DNA from: an uncultured Oceanospirillaceae bacterium
Lineage (GTDB): Bacteria > Pseudomonadota > Gammaproteobacteria > Pseudomonadales > Balneatricaceae
DNA length: 64,000 nt
Assembly: GCA_913057435.1 (NCBI GenBank)
Contig: CAJXNY010000018.1
Coordinates: 1 to 64,000 of the forward strand
Direction: 5' to 3'
In this document: positions 34,721 through 43,901 of the stretch, piece by piece
Layout: each line of letters begins with the position of its first letter
How positions within the stretch are numbered: the stretch's first letter is position 1
Notes under the pieces: model-generated
Databases searched by the model: none
Seen by the model: only the letters and a program-made list of their open reading frames with translations
What the model was told of the DNA's origin: nothing
Translations under genes and position numbers: made by a program

Positions 34721-35609
34721 CACTAAGTGCCTGTGCTGTTTGCTGGAGAATGTCGGCCAGACGCTGGGTGCCGGGGCCGCAGAATTCACCTCGGGGTAAA
34801 ATCATGCTCAGCTGGACCTGGCGGCCGCTGCCCTGTGCCATGGGTAGAATTTTAAGTTGTTGCTGTTGCAGGGGTTGCTGAATTTTAAGCAGTGGATACC
34901 AGGCGTAGCCCAGTCCCTGGCAGGCGGCGCGAATGGATGCATCCATCGAACTGAAGGTCCAGCGCTGGTCTGCTTTCAGCCAGCCTGCATCAACATCACG
35001 TGGGCCTGAGTCACGCACCACCAGCTGGCGATGCTGGCGCAGATCACGCGGGGAAAGTTCACGGCCCAGCCCATGCAGTGGGTGATCAGGGTGGGCGACG
35101 GCGGCAAATTTTAGTGTTAACAGGGGCGTGGTGAGGTAACCACTGGGATAGACTCCGGCCAGTACCAGATCGGCCTTGCGCTCACGTATGGCTTCTTCGG
35201 TGCCACTGAGCACGGTTTCTACCAGCTGTACCCGGATCAGGGGGGCTTCATCGGCAAACGTTGCCAGTGCCGAGAGAATCAGTGAGTCTGGCACGATAGT
35301 ATCTATTGCCAGCCGAATTTCAGCTTCCATCCCTTTGGCAAACTGTTGTGCTAACTGTTCAGTCTGGGCAGCGTCTTCCACCAGTGTCTGGGCGCGGCGG
35401 TAGAGTGCATTTCCGGCATGAGTGAGCACCGCTTTGCGGCCTGCCAGTTCAAAGATTTGCAGCGACAATACGCTTTCCATTTTCTGAATGGCGTAGCTGA
35501 CCGCAGACTGACTTTTATTCAGTTGTGCAGCAGCCTGGGCATAACCCCCGGCGTCGACCACTGCCAGCAGGGCCTGCCATTGTTCCAGGGTGATTCTGGG
35601 CTTCTTCAT
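34710..35609 (-). CDS. LysR family transcriptional regulator
   Basis: A 299-residue regulator: ITLEQWQALLAVVDAGGYAQAAAQLNKSQSAVSYAIQKMESVLSLQIFELAGR-type DNA-binding domain followed by a LysR substrate domain. CAGGAGCC lies before the ATG. It diverges from the azoreductase gene with a 190-base AT-rich spacer, suggesting control of that gene, and its 3' end overlaps a GNAT gene. Confidence 0.92.
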   Translation of the reverse strand: MKKPRITLEQWQALLAVVDAGGYAQAAAQLNKSQSAVSYAIQKMESVLSLQIFELAGRKAVLTHAGNALYRRAQTLVEDAAQTEQLAQQFAKGMEAEIRLAIDTIVPDSLILSALATFADEAPLIRVQLVETVLSGTEEAIRERKADLVLAGVYPSGYLTTPLLTLKFAAVAHPDHPLHGLGRELSPRDLRQHRQLVVRDSGPRDVDAGWLKADQRWTFSSMDASIRAACQGLGYAWYPLLKIQQPLQQQQLKILPMAQGSGRQVQLSMILPRGEFCGPGTQRLADILQQTAQALSDEL

Positions 35610-35799
35610 CGGGCTGGCTCCTGGCGCTATGCCTTGCTTTCATTCCGGGCGTTCATTGCAAGGGTTAGTCTTGCAAATATGGCTGGGGACATCTATCTAA
35701 AAAACTGATTATACGTTGTTATTTTTTAGGCTACTTAATCAATTTGATCGATGTAACAATAGCGCCATCGAATCAACTCGGCGTTTCTGGAGACTTAAG

Positions 35800-36405
35800 A
35801 TGGCGACTTTATTACATATCAAAAGCAGTATTTTCGGTGACGCTGGTCAGTCGGCGCAACTGGCGGCGCGTTATGTTGATCAGTGGCAGCAGAAGCATCC
35901 GGCGGGTGAGCTGGTGGTGCGGGATATTATTGCTGACCCTGTGCCGCACCTGGATGCCGAGCGAATGCAGGCACTGGGCTCCGATGCTGGTACGCGCACT
36001 GCGGCGCAGCAGGCGATTGTGGATTATGCCGATACACTGCTGGCGGAGGTAAAAGCAGCGGATCAGATTGTCATTGGAGTGCCGTTGTATAATTTTGGTG
36101 TACCCAGCCAGGTGAAGCCATGGCTGGACCATCTGGCTCGTGCCGGGGTTACCTTCAACTACACTGAAAATGGCCCGGTCGGGCTGATTGAAGGCAAGAA
36201 GGTGCTGCTGCTGGCAACCCGTGGAGGCATGTACCGTGATCAGGGCGCGGATCATCAGATTCCATTTATGCGCCAGTTCCTGGGCTTTATCGGCCTGACG
36301 GATGTTGAGGTGGTGTACGCCGAAGGGCTGGCCATGGGTGATCATGCTGAGCAGTCACTGAGTCAGGCACGCGGCGAGCTGGACCAGCTGGTTGCGGCGC
36401 TCTGA
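35800..36405 (+). CDS. azoR: FMN-dependent NADH-azoreductase
   Basis: A 201-residue flavodoxin-fold quinone and azo reductase. The FMN phosphate loop is IKSSIFGDAGQSAQL, the flavin contact region is GVPLYNFGVPSQVKPWLDHLARAGVTFNYTENG, and a nicotinamide-side loop is ATRGGMYRDQG. It is cytosolic and probably detoxifies quinones. The ATG at 35800 has TGGAG eight bases upstream, so the open frame to 35716 is not the true N-terminus. The divergent LysR gene may regulate it. Confidence 0.93.
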   Translation: MATLLHIKSSIFGDAGQSAQLAARYVDQWQQKHPAGELVVRDIIADPVPHLDAERMQALGSDAGTRTAAQQAIVDYADTLLAEVKAADQIVIGVPLYNFGVPSQVKPWLDHLARAGVTFNYTENGPVGLIEGKKVLLLATRGGMYRDQGADHQIPFMRQFLGFIGLTDVEVVYAEGLAMGDHAEQSLSQARGELDQLVAAL

Positions 36406-36426
36406 TCTCAGTGACGTGCTGAGTGC

Positions 36427-36912
36427 TTACTCGGGCTGTTCTACGGCCAGTAAACGCTGCTTCATCGTCAGCCCGGAGGCAAAACCGGTCAGCTTACCGG
36501 TTTTGCCCAGCACCCGGTGACAGGGGATTACAATGGACAGCGGGTTGCGGCCAATCGCAGCCCCGACTGCACGGGCGGCGGTGGGCCTGCCCAGTTGCTG
36601 GGCCAGCGCACCGTAGCTGGTGTGTTCGCCAAAGGGGATACCCTGTAACGCCTGCCAGATCTGCTGCTGGAAAGCGGTGCCTACCGGTGCCAGCGGTAAT
36701 TCAAATCGCTGCCGTTTACCTTCAGCGTAGGCCTCCAGTTGTTGCGCCAGCTGGCTGAACAGCGGTTGCTGGTCAGCCAGCTGCCAGTGCTGTGGGTCCG
36801 GGGCGTGTTTCTGGCCAGGAAACCAGAGGTTGCGCAGTGCGCCTGCTTCGCTGCTTGCCAGTGTTATGCCAAACGGCGACATGAATTCGGTGTAAAAAAT
36901 CTCACTCATCAA
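36427..36912 (-). CDS. ogt: Methylated-DNA--protein-cysteine S-methyltransferase
   Basis: A 161-residue suicide DNA repair protein removing O6-alkyl groups from guanine. The acceptor Cys is in the invariant PCHRV motif (about residue 130), after GTAFQQQIWQALQGIPFGEHTSYGALAQQLGRPTAARAVGAAIGRNP. The start codon overlaps the Ada-AlkA stop by four bases (ATGA), so repair of phosphotriester, O6-guanine and N3-adenine damage is one coupled operon. Confidence 0.95.
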   Translation of the reverse strand: MMSEIFYTEFMSPFGITLASSEAGALRNLWFPGQKHAPDPQHWQLADQQPLFSQLAQQLEAYAEGKRQRFELPLAPVGTAFQQQIWQALQGIPFGEHTSYGALAQQLGRPTAARAVGAAIGRNPLSIVIPCHRVLGKTGKLTGFASGLTMKQRLLAVEQPE

Positions 36913-38372
36913 ACTTCATCCTGTGCTGTCGTGTCAGTTGCGCCGTGCCACAGATGTATCACGGCATAGGCTCGCCAGGGTCGCCAGGCACCAGCCCGGG
37001 CCAGAATCTCTTTGCGCCGCTTTGTCCCCATCGCTTTCATCACCCCTAAATCGGTATCTGGAAAAGCATCTGGCCAGGCCAGTGCGCGCATGGCGATGTA
37101 TTGCGCCGTCCAGGGGCCTATGCCGGGTAACGCCTGCAGTTGCTCCAGTGTCTGATCAACGGGTGCCAGCGAACTGAGCTGGATTGAGCCGCTGTCTACC
37201 GCCTGGGCCAGGGCGATAATCGCTTTGCCACGCTGACGGATGATACCCAGCTCGGCCAGTTGCTCAGGCTGCAAACTGGCCAGATTGGCGGGCAGAGGAA
37301 AGCAACACTGCAGTTCAGGCCAGGGTGTCGTCAGTGGCTGGCCAAACTGCGCCGCCAGCCGTCCGGCCAGGGTATGGGCCGCTTTAACAGTGATCTGCTG
37401 GCCCAGAATTGCCCGCACGGCCATTTCAAAACCATCAAAGCAGCTGGGCAAACGCAGCCCAGGCCGGGCCTGCGCCAGTGCGCCCAGCTGAGTGGCGATG
37501 GGTTGTGGATCACAGTCCAGGTCAAACAGCTGACGCACCTGCTGCTGCAGCGCGGGTAACACCGTGTTGAGGTTTTCACTGCAGGTCAGTATCAGCCGGT
37601 GCCTGGCGGGGTCTGGTTCGGCACAGAGCCAGCCTTGAATCACGCCCTCAGGGCCTGGCCAGCTGAGAGTGCGGCGGTAGTGCTGATCACTGACCTGCTC
37701 TACCCCGGCGATGCTGCGTTGCTGCAGGAACGCCAGCATCGCCGGCCAGTCAAAGGGCGGGCGGTAACTCAGGTAAAGCCGGGTCTGGCTGGGGGATGCC
37801 TTTGCCGCAGTGGCAGACTGGCGTAGCTGGCTCGGCGTCAGGCGGTAATGCTGCTGGAACAGGCTGTTAAACCGACGGCTGCTGCCAAAGCCACTCAGGG
37901 CGGCGACGTCGACCATCGGTAGCCGGGTGTCGGTGAGCAGCTGTTTGGCCTGCAGTAGCTTCTGGCTCTGTACATAGTGCAAGGGTGACACGCCGTAATA
38001 CTGGTCAAACAGCCGTCGCAGGTGGCGGTCGCTGATGCCCAGCCGGGTGGCCAGTTGCGTCAGGCTGTGCTGGTGCAGAAAGCCACGGTTGATCAGCTGG
38101 CAGGCCTGGCTTAACAGCTGGTCAGGAATGTCGAGTGTCGACAGGCCGGGGGCCAGTTCGGGCCGACACCGCAGACAGGGCCGATATCCGGCCTGTTCAG
38201 CGGCGGCCGCGTGCTGATAAAAATGGCAGTTTTCCCGCCGGGGAGTACGTGCCGGGCAGACCGGGCGGCAGTAGATGCCGGTGCTGCTGACGGCCACAAA
38301 AAAGCGGCCATCAAAACGACGGTCGTGGCTGCAAAGCGCCTGGTAGCAGTGGTCGGGGTCCAGTGTCTTCAT
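36909..38372 (-). CDS. Ada-AlkA fusion: methyl-phosphotriester sensor/activator with 3-methyladenine glycosylase
   Basis: A 487-residue three-part protein. Residues 1-75 are the Ada zinc domain with Cys35, Cys39, Cys66 and Cys69 (ISTGIYCRPVCPAR-type, GYRPCLRCRPE). Residues about 85-190 are an AraC-type double helix-turn-helix. Residues about 200-487 are AlkA, with the helix-hairpin-helix LPGIGPWTAQYIAMRAL and the catalytic Asp in PDTDLG. It senses methylated phosphate, activates adaptive-response genes and excises alkylated bases. ogt is the next gene. The usual C-terminal O6 transferase of Ada is replaced by AlkA. Confidence 0.93.
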   Translation of the reverse strand: MKTLDPDHCYQALCSHDRRFDGRFFVAVSSTGIYCRPVCPARTPRRENCHFYQHAAAAEQAGYRPCLRCRPELAPGLSTLDIPDQLLSQACQLINRGFLHQHSLTQLATRLGISDRHLRRLFDQYYGVSPLHYVQSQKLLQAKQLLTDTRLPMVDVAALSGFGSSRRFNSLFQQHYRLTPSQLRQSATAAKASPSQTRLYLSYRPPFDWPAMLAFLQQRSIAGVEQVSDQHYRRTLSWPGPEGVIQGWLCAEPDPARHRLILTCSENLNTVLPALQQQVRQLFDLDCDPQPIATQLGALAQARPGLRLPSCFDGFEMAVRAILGQQITVKAAHTLAGRLAAQFGQPLTTPWPELQCCFPLPANLASLQPEQLAELGIIRQRGKAIIALAQAVDSGSIQLSSLAPVDQTLEQLQALPGIGPWTAQYIAMRALAWPDAFPDTDLGVMKAMGTKRRKEILARAGAWRPWRAYAVIHLWHGATDTTAQDEV

Positions 38373-38442
38373 AGCGCCACTATACCTGTGTACAGGCGGT
38401 GTGGCGCGTCAGAATCGGACCTGGACATTGCCAGGGCCGGGG

Positions 38443-38955
38443 TCAGGTGAAAGGGTTGGTAAAGCCGTCTTCGGCACCGGCGGGTTTGAGCCGGGGGTGG
38501 GCCATCATATGCTGTTGCAGCTGGCGTAGTCGGGTATCCGGGATGTCGATCAGCAGCAGATGCTGGCCCCGTTTCAGGGCGGGCATAAACCGTTTCAGGC
38601 GGTGGTTAAGCGTCTGAAAACCCAGAAACCCCCCTTCCCAGCTGCAAAACAGGGTGATTAGCAGGGCCAGCAGGATGAAGGGGCCAGCACCAACCTGCGT
38701 AAGCAGGCCGCTGAGCCAGACGGTCAGCAACAGGGTTGCACTGAGCGCCAGCCCGACCAGCAGGCCCCGGCCTGCGTAGTCCAGGGTATCAAAGCGCAGC
38801 AGTGAGGGCACGTTGTGAAGGTGGTGCTGTTCAACACCGGCATCGTCCCGGCTGAGAATATGAATACTGTGGTGGGTAAAGCCGTCCTGCTCCAGTTCCT
38901 GCTCTATCGATTCCAGTTCGTCCAGGTCATCACAGAGATAGTAGTAGCGTCGCAT
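38443..38955 (-). CDS. Conserved membrane protein of unknown function
   Basis: A 170-residue protein. An N-terminal soluble domain (RRYYYLCDDLDELESIEQELEQDGFTHHSIHILSRDDAGVEQHHLH), ferredoxin-like in pattern, precedes two membrane helices about 83-105 and 110-128. A C-terminal soluble repeat (GQHLLLIDIPDTRLRQL) has a similar pattern. It is conserved in Pseudomonas/Marinobacter-like genomes, often mislabelled as a magnesium transporter or NAD/FAD enzyme; no function is known. The ribosome site is GGAGA upstream of the ATG. Confidence 0.75.
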   Translation of the reverse strand: MRRYYYLCDDLDELESIEQELEQDGFTHHSIHILSRDDAGVEQHHLHNVPSLLRFDTLDYAGRGLLVGLALSATLLLTVWLSGLLTQVGAGPFILLALLITLFCSWEGGFLGFQTLNHRLKRFMPALKRGQHLLLIDIPDTRLRQLQQHMMAHPRLKPAGAEDGFTNPFT

Positions 38956-39069
38956 GGAAGAGTCTCCACTGGTTCAAGCAGCCCTTATACGGGGCTGCGT
39001 TGACAATGGATCACCGGCTGCGGGTATTCAGACCCTGGTGGACACTGTTCAGCGCTGCCATTGCTGTGC

Positions 39070-41925
39070 TCAGGTAAGCAGTAGCGCCCGGTGGGGCTGC
39101 TGCTCGGCCAGCAATGCTTCCATCTCATGGGCCGGTACCGGGCGGGAGAAGTAGTAACCCTGATAAATATCACAGCCATAGGCGCGCAGGCAGGTGAGGT
39201 GGGCTTCGGTTTCAGCGCCCTCGGCAACCACCTTGAGGTTGAGGCTTTTGGCCATGGAAATAATGGTGTTACAGATCATGGCGTCGTCCTGATCAACATC
39301 AATTTCACTGACAAAAGAGCGGTCGATCTTGAGTTTATCCAGCGGGAAGCGTTTGAGATAACTCAGGCTGGAGTAACCGGTACCAAAGTCATCAATGCTG
39401 AGTTGTATCCCCAGATCATGCAGGGTGGTGAGCTTTTCGATAGTTTCATCGACATTGCGCATGATGGAGCTTTCGGTAATTTCGAGGTCGAGCCAGTGTG
39501 GGGCCAGCTGGCTCTCTTTGAGCACGCTGGCGACCTGGTGGAGAAAGTCATCAGACTGGATTTGTAATGCGGACAGGTTTACCGACATGCTGATCAATGG
39601 CAGGCCTTGCTGTTGCCAGCGGCGGGCAGTACGACAGGCTTCCAGCATAACCCAGTGGCCTAGCTCCAGAATCTGGCCGGTCTCCTCAGCCAGTGGAATA
39701 AAGTCCATCGGTGAAATCATGCCTTTTTCCGGGTGTTGCCAGCGGATCAGCGCTTCAACGCCAATAATTTTGCCGGTCACCAGGTTCACCTGAGGCTGGT
39801 AATACAGTTCGAACTGTTGTTCTCTGGTCGCCTGATGCAGCGCCTGCTCCAGGGTGATGCGCTCGGACACGCTGGCGTTCATCTGCTGATCAAAGAACTG
39901 ATAGCAGTTACGACCTTTCTCTTTGGCGTGATACATGGCGGCATCGGCATTTTTCAGCAGAGAGCGGGGCTCGGTGCCATCCTGGGGGAAAACTGAAACG
40001 CCGATACTGAGGGTGACGATCAGCTCCTGCAGCCCCAGCTGCATCTCCTGGCGGAACTTGTTGCGGATTTTCTCCACCACCATTTCGATGTTCGGGTGTG
40101 AATTCAGGTGATTAAGAATAATTACGAACTCATCGCCACCCAGCCGGGAAACAATGTCGGTGGAGCGAATACACTGTTTGAAGCGACTGGCTGCATGCTT
40201 GAGCAGCTGGTCACCCTCCTGATGGCCCAGGCTGTCGTTGATAGTTTTAAAGCGATCCAGGTCGATAAACAGCACGGCAACAAATTCGCCGGTGCGCTCG
40301 GCCTGCTGGAGCGCAGCCATCATCCGTTCTTCCAGCATACTGCGGTTGGGCAGGCCGGTAAGAGGATCATGATGCGCCAGGTGGCGGATACGCTCCTCGG
40401 CGATACGACGGTCGGCGATCTCCTGGTGCAGCTCGGTCATGGCCCCGTAGAGCTCGCGGGTACGCTCGTCGACCCGTTGTTCTAAGGTTTGACGGGCATC
40501 GTTAAGGGCGATCTCAGCCTGTTTACGGCGGGTGATATCCATCGCAATCCAGATGGTTCCGGCGGACAGGTCGCCCGGGTTGATCGCTTTGGCACGTAAT
40601 TCGGCCCACAGTTCACTGCCATCGCGGTGGCGCAAAATTTCTTCGGCCTCATACACCAGACCTCGTTTCATCCGGCGGTAACCATCCCTGCCAATACGAC
40701 CGTAATCATAGCTATTACGATGCAGACGCTGACTGCCAGTACCAATCAGTTCGTCAGGCTGGTAACCGAAGATTTCGGCGAATTTCTGATTACAGCGGGT
40801 GATGACCCGGTCTTGCAGGAAACTGATGCCGATGGTGGCATGTTCGAGGATCAGCCGCTGCTCGTTCATTACCTGCTGCAGGGTTTGTTCGGCGCGCACT
40901 TCATCATCAATATCGTGAATGATCCAGATGAAGCCCTGCTCTGGCTGGCCTGGGGTGATCATTTTGCCATGGATATTACACCAGACCAGGCTATTGTCTT
41001 TACGGCGCATTTCCAGTCGCTTGGTATAGGCCTTTCCCTCGTTGAGCAGAGGATAGGCTTGCTGGCCAACGGCGGCGAACACCTCAGCATTTTCATACAC
41101 TTCAACCCCCAGCTTGCCGATCAGCTCAGCCAGTGGATAGCCGAAGATATCGGAAAAGCGATGATTGCAGCGAATAATTCGTCGTTCACGTATCAGTGCG
41201 ATACCGACCCCTGCATGTTCCTGAATCACCTGCTGCTCACGCAGAACGCTGTCGATAACATCGTAATTGGTCAGGTACTGGTACAGGTCATGCTCGGTCA
41301 TTTCTATCTGTGAAAGCGGAGGCGGTGACAGGTGTAGCTGGATGGAATGCCAGCGAGGCCCCATGCGGGTGTGCACCATGGCGTCGCCGTTAAAGTGCCC
41401 GTGCAGGTGAAGCTGTTGCCAGATATGAGTGGCGCAGGTGGGATCGACAAAATGATCGGCAAAGTACTGTTCCTCGCCAGGGAACAGTCTGCGGCTATTT
41501 TTACTGCGATACAGTAGCAGGCCGTCGCTACTGTAATGGCTACTGAGTTCACTTGTACTCTGGATAGAGGGGACTGAGTCGGGTTGTTGCTCGATCAGCC
41601 ACAGGTCAGCGGTGGTATGGTGTGCCCGACATTCAATGGTGCGTCCGGCCAGCACGAAGGACAGTCGCACCGCAGCGGTTTCACCACGGGTTTCTGCCGC
41701 CAGAGCGACAGCCAGTGGTGTCGTGTCGGCCTGCAACAATGCAACCTGGCTGACACAGCCCCACAGGTTGAGTGCAGCGGGACTTCCCCATAGAATGCGC
41801 TGACTGTCGGCCTGGTACTGCCAGATGGCCACTGTTGTCGAGTCCAGCACGGTGGCTGAACGGGCATTATTAGTGTTGTTTTCGCCCATGTTATCGATGT
41901 TGTCTCTCAGTCCGTTGATTGGCAA
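39070..41925 (-). CDS. PAS-PAS-GGDEF-EAL c-di-GMP signalling protein
   Basis: A 951-residue cytoplasmic protein. An N-terminal region of about 240 residues lacks a clear family. Two PAS domains follow (LIRERRIIRCNHRFSDIFGYPLAELIG and FLQDRVITRCNQKFAEIFGYQPDELIG), with a coiled coil and a GGDEF domain with an intact RLGGDEFVII site. The C-terminal EAL domain has EAL in IGVEALIRWQHPEKG, DFGTGYSSLSYL and EGAETEAHL. Both catalytic sites look intact, so it could make or break c-di-GMP, gated by PAS ligands. An ATG 12 codons in is an alternative start. Confidence 0.92.
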   Translation of the reverse strand: MPINGLRDNIDNMGENNTNNARSATVLDSTTVAIWQYQADSQRILWGSPAALNLWGCVSQVALLQADTTPLAVALAAETRGETAAVRLSFVLAGRTIECRAHHTTADLWLIEQQPDSVPSIQSTSELSSHYSSDGLLLYRSKNSRRLFPGEEQYFADHFVDPTCATHIWQQLHLHGHFNGDAMVHTRMGPRWHSIQLHLSPPPLSQIEMTEHDLYQYLTNYDVIDSVLREQQVIQEHAGVGIALIRERRIIRCNHRFSDIFGYPLAELIGKLGVEVYENAEVFAAVGQQAYPLLNEGKAYTKRLEMRRKDNSLVWCNIHGKMITPGQPEQGFIWIIHDIDDEVRAEQTLQQVMNEQRLILEHATIGISFLQDRVITRCNQKFAEIFGYQPDELIGTGSQRLHRNSYDYGRIGRDGYRRMKRGLVYEAEEILRHRDGSELWAELRAKAINPGDLSAGTIWIAMDITRRKQAEIALNDARQTLEQRVDERTRELYGAMTELHQEIADRRIAEERIRHLAHHDPLTGLPNRSMLEERMMAALQQAERTGEFVAVLFIDLDRFKTINDSLGHQEGDQLLKHAASRFKQCIRSTDIVSRLGGDEFVIILNHLNSHPNIEMVVEKIRNKFRQEMQLGLQELIVTLSIGVSVFPQDGTEPRSLLKNADAAMYHAKEKGRNCYQFFDQQMNASVSERITLEQALHQATREQQFELYYQPQVNLVTGKIIGVEALIRWQHPEKGMISPMDFIPLAEETGQILELGHWVMLEACRTARRWQQQGLPLISMSVNLSALQIQSDDFLHQVASVLKESQLAPHWLDLEITESSIMRNVDETIEKLTTLHDLGIQLSIDDFGTGYSSLSYLKRFPLDKLKIDRSFVSEIDVDQDDAMICNTIISMAKSLNLKVVAEGAETEAHLTCLRAYGCDIYQGYYFSRPVPAHEMEALLAEQQPHRALLLT

Positions 41926-41995
41926 GGCGGTAACAGGGCTGCCTTGCCGGCTGTAATTTTTTATAATCGCCCAATCCTATCTATCGTCCGCACAA

Positions 41996-42805
41996 GTGAA
42001 TACCTTGACTAACGACTTTGAAAATCGCTTTGGCGGAACCCGCCGTCTGTATGGTAACAGCGTTGTTGAGCTGTACCGCCACGCCCATATCTGTGTTGTG
42101 GGTATCGGTGGTGTCGGTTCCTGGGTGGCTGAAGCGCTGGCGCGCTCTGCCATTGGTCAGATTACACTGATCGACCTGGATGACCTCTGTGTTACCAATA
42201 CCAACCGTCAGATCCATGCGCTGGCCGACACGGTCGGGCAAAGCAAAGTTCAGGTGATGGCGCAACGTATCCAGAGCATTAACCCGGAATGTGTTGTGCA
42301 TGAAGTTGAAGACTTTATCACCATGGATAACATTGCGCAGTTGATCTCAGACCAGTTTGACTACGTTATTGATGCAATTGATAGCGTAAAGGAAAAGGCC
42401 GGGCTTATTGCATTCTGCAATCGTCGTAAAATTCCAATTATTACGGTGGGTGGCGCGGGTGGGCAAACGGACCCGACTCAGGTGCAGGTAGCCGATCTGA
42501 ACCGTACCCAGCATGATCCACTGGCAGCCAATGTACGAGCTACGCTGCGCCGCCATCATGGTTTTACGCGCAGTGTCCGTCGCTTTGCGATTGACTGTGT
42601 GTATTCACCGGAGCAGCTGGTATATCCGCAGCCGGATGGTTCTGTGTGTGCGACGAAAACCCTGCAGGGTGGGAGTACCCGGCTCGATTGTGCCGGTGGC
42701 TTTGGTGCCTCCGTGTGTGTGACGGCAACCTTTGGCTTTGTTGCAGTGTCGCGGGTGCTGAAAAAAATGGTCGAGCGTGCGAAACGCCAGGGCCTGCTGG
42801 AGTGA
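41996..42805 (+). CDS. tcdA: tRNA threonylcarbamoyladenosine dehydratase
   Basis: A 269-residue ThiF/E1-like enzyme that cyclises t6A37 to ct6A in tRNAs. ATP-binding glycines are in VVGIGGVGSWVAEALARS, the Arg finger region is FGGTRRLYG, and a long nucleotide-fold core contains DLDDLCVTNTNRQIHAL. In E. coli it uses the CsdE/CsdL sulfur-free dehydration system. The GTG at 41996 and the TTG at 42005 are both possible starts. Confidence 0.93.
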   Translation: MNTLTNDFENRFGGTRRLYGNSVVELYRHAHICVVGIGGVGSWVAEALARSAIGQITLIDLDDLCVTNTNRQIHALADTVGQSKVQVMAQRIQSINPECVVHEVEDFITMDNIAQLISDQFDYVIDAIDSVKEKAGLIAFCNRRKIPIITVGGAGGQTDPTQVQVADLNRTQHDPLAANVRATLRRHHGFTRSVRRFAIDCVYSPEQLVYPQPDGSVCATKTLQGGSTRLDCAGGFGASVCVTATFGFVAVSRVLKKMVERAKRQGLLE

Positions 42806-42851
42806 CAGCAAACAGATGAGTCGTCATCCGGTGTGGTGGGTGTGAGACCCG

Positions 42852-43070
42852 TTAGCGGCGGTTGATTTCACGCATCAGGCCGGAGATATCGAGCCCCTGC
42901 ATGGATGCCAGTGCCTGAATATCGTTACTGTTACGCGGTGGGGCAGCCATCAGCTTGCGCGCGCGCGCTTCTTTCTCTGCAATCATTTTTTGCATGGCCT
43001 GCTCAACCTGTTCAAGTTGCGGCAGGCTGAGTGACATAAGCCAGTCCGTTGTTGCGTCTGTATACATCAT
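42852..43070 (-). CDS. Small helical protein of unknown function
   Basis: A 72-residue protein. Residues 10-45 form an amphipathic, charged helix (LSLPQLEQVEQAMQKMIAEKEARARK) resembling the N-terminal oligomerisation helix of H-NS-like proteins, but no DNA-binding C-terminus is seen. The C-terminal 20 residues are ALASMQGLDISGLMREINRR. It lies 46 bases from tcdA in opposite orientation. Real coding is likely from length and composition, but I do not recognise a family. Confidence 0.55.
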   Translation of the reverse strand: MMYTDATTDWLMSLSLPQLEQVEQAMQKMIAEKEARARKLMAAPPRNSNDIQALASMQGLDISGLMREINRR

Positions 43071-43531
43071 GAGAGCCGGATAAATTAGTGATAAAGAAAG
43101 TAGAGGTAGTTTAGCAGCTGTTCCAGATATTAAGGGTACATCTATTCTGTTATGTCTGTATTTTTATTAAGTCAGTATTCCTTGCTGGTCGCTGGCGCAT
43201 ACATCGAAGCATATGCAGGTTTAATGTATGCGACATGCATCATCGTGCTTCACTTTATATAGCGCATTGATCCGGGTCTGTATTTATATAGAACCAGTGG
43301 TTAACTGGCCAACTATCAAACAGGGCAGGCATCCGTTGTCATGGCGCAATGTTGCTTTTCTGGGTGCATCTGTCACGGCAGTGCAGTCACCTTGTCGCAA
43401 GGACGTTCGCTTACTTCTTGTTTTTTAGGCAGGAAAATCCCAGCTAAGCCTGATGCGGGTTATCTCTTTTGAGCTGAGAATACAGAGTTCTTTTGTCGGG
43501 TAACCACCGTATTCAAACAGCGAGCAAACAC
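43071..43531. other. Non-coding region upstream of tRNA-Gly
   Basis: This roughly 460-base stretch is AT-rich near the left and has no ORF with a believable start or composition. The 66-codon frame at 43228-43428 has no ribosome site or family resemblance. No RNA structure stands out. It may hold the promoter for the small minus-strand protein, and tRNA genes are common integration sites, so it may be an old insertion flank. Confidence 0.4.
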
Positions 43532-43559
43532 TTGCATTGAAAATAAAATTCCGTATCCT
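43532..43559 (+). promoter_or_regulatory. Candidate sigma-70 promoter of tRNA-Gly(CCC)
   Basis: TTGCAT (43532-43537) and TATCCT (43554-43559) are 16 bases apart, and the mature tRNA begins 12 bases after the -10 element. That spacing fits a start with a short 5' leader removed by RNase P. Confidence 0.5.
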
Positions 43560-43570
43560 TTGTGGTGTTC

Positions 43571-43645
43571 GCGGGTATCGTATAGTGGTTATTACCCGAG
43601 CTTCCCAAGCTCGTGACGCGGGTTCGATTCCCGCTACCCGCTCCA
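43571..43645 (+). tRNA. tRNA-Gly (anticodon CCC)
   Basis: A 75-base cloverleaf with an encoded CCA tail. The acceptor stem GCGGGTA pairs perfectly with TACCCGC. The anticodon stem CGAGC/GCTCG carries the loop TTCCCAA with CCC at 43604-43606, decoding GGG. The T arm is GCGGG-TTCGATT-CCCGC, and a short D arm is present (GTGGTTATTAC region). It is a lone tRNA, not in a cluster. The spurious SGNRTRV-containing reverse frame across it is a known artefact. Confidence 0.95.
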
Positions 43646-43901
43646 GAACGCCAGGTTATTTCCAGTTCAGACATAACCCATTTACAGATTTCACACTTCG
43701 CATTGCTACCTGCTGGTAAAGGATATCTGCCGTCTTCCCGGCTATGCAATATCGTCTCGCCGCAGGGTATAAGCCTGGGCTAAAGACCAGGAAAACCTCA
43801 CCTTTCGCACCCCATCAGACAGGCCCGAAGTACAGTACTTTCCCGTGCGCTGCCTTTCTAAAATCAGAAGTGACTCACTCTGTATATAAGGTAGTACGCC
43901 T

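Noticed and set aside
43228-43428. 66-codon frame upstream of tRNA-Gly
   Set aside because: It lacks a ribosome site, has mixed composition and resembles no family.
43513-43749. Minus-strand 78-codon frame containing SGNRTRV
   Set aside because: It is the well-known spurious translation of the complement of a tRNA-Gly gene.
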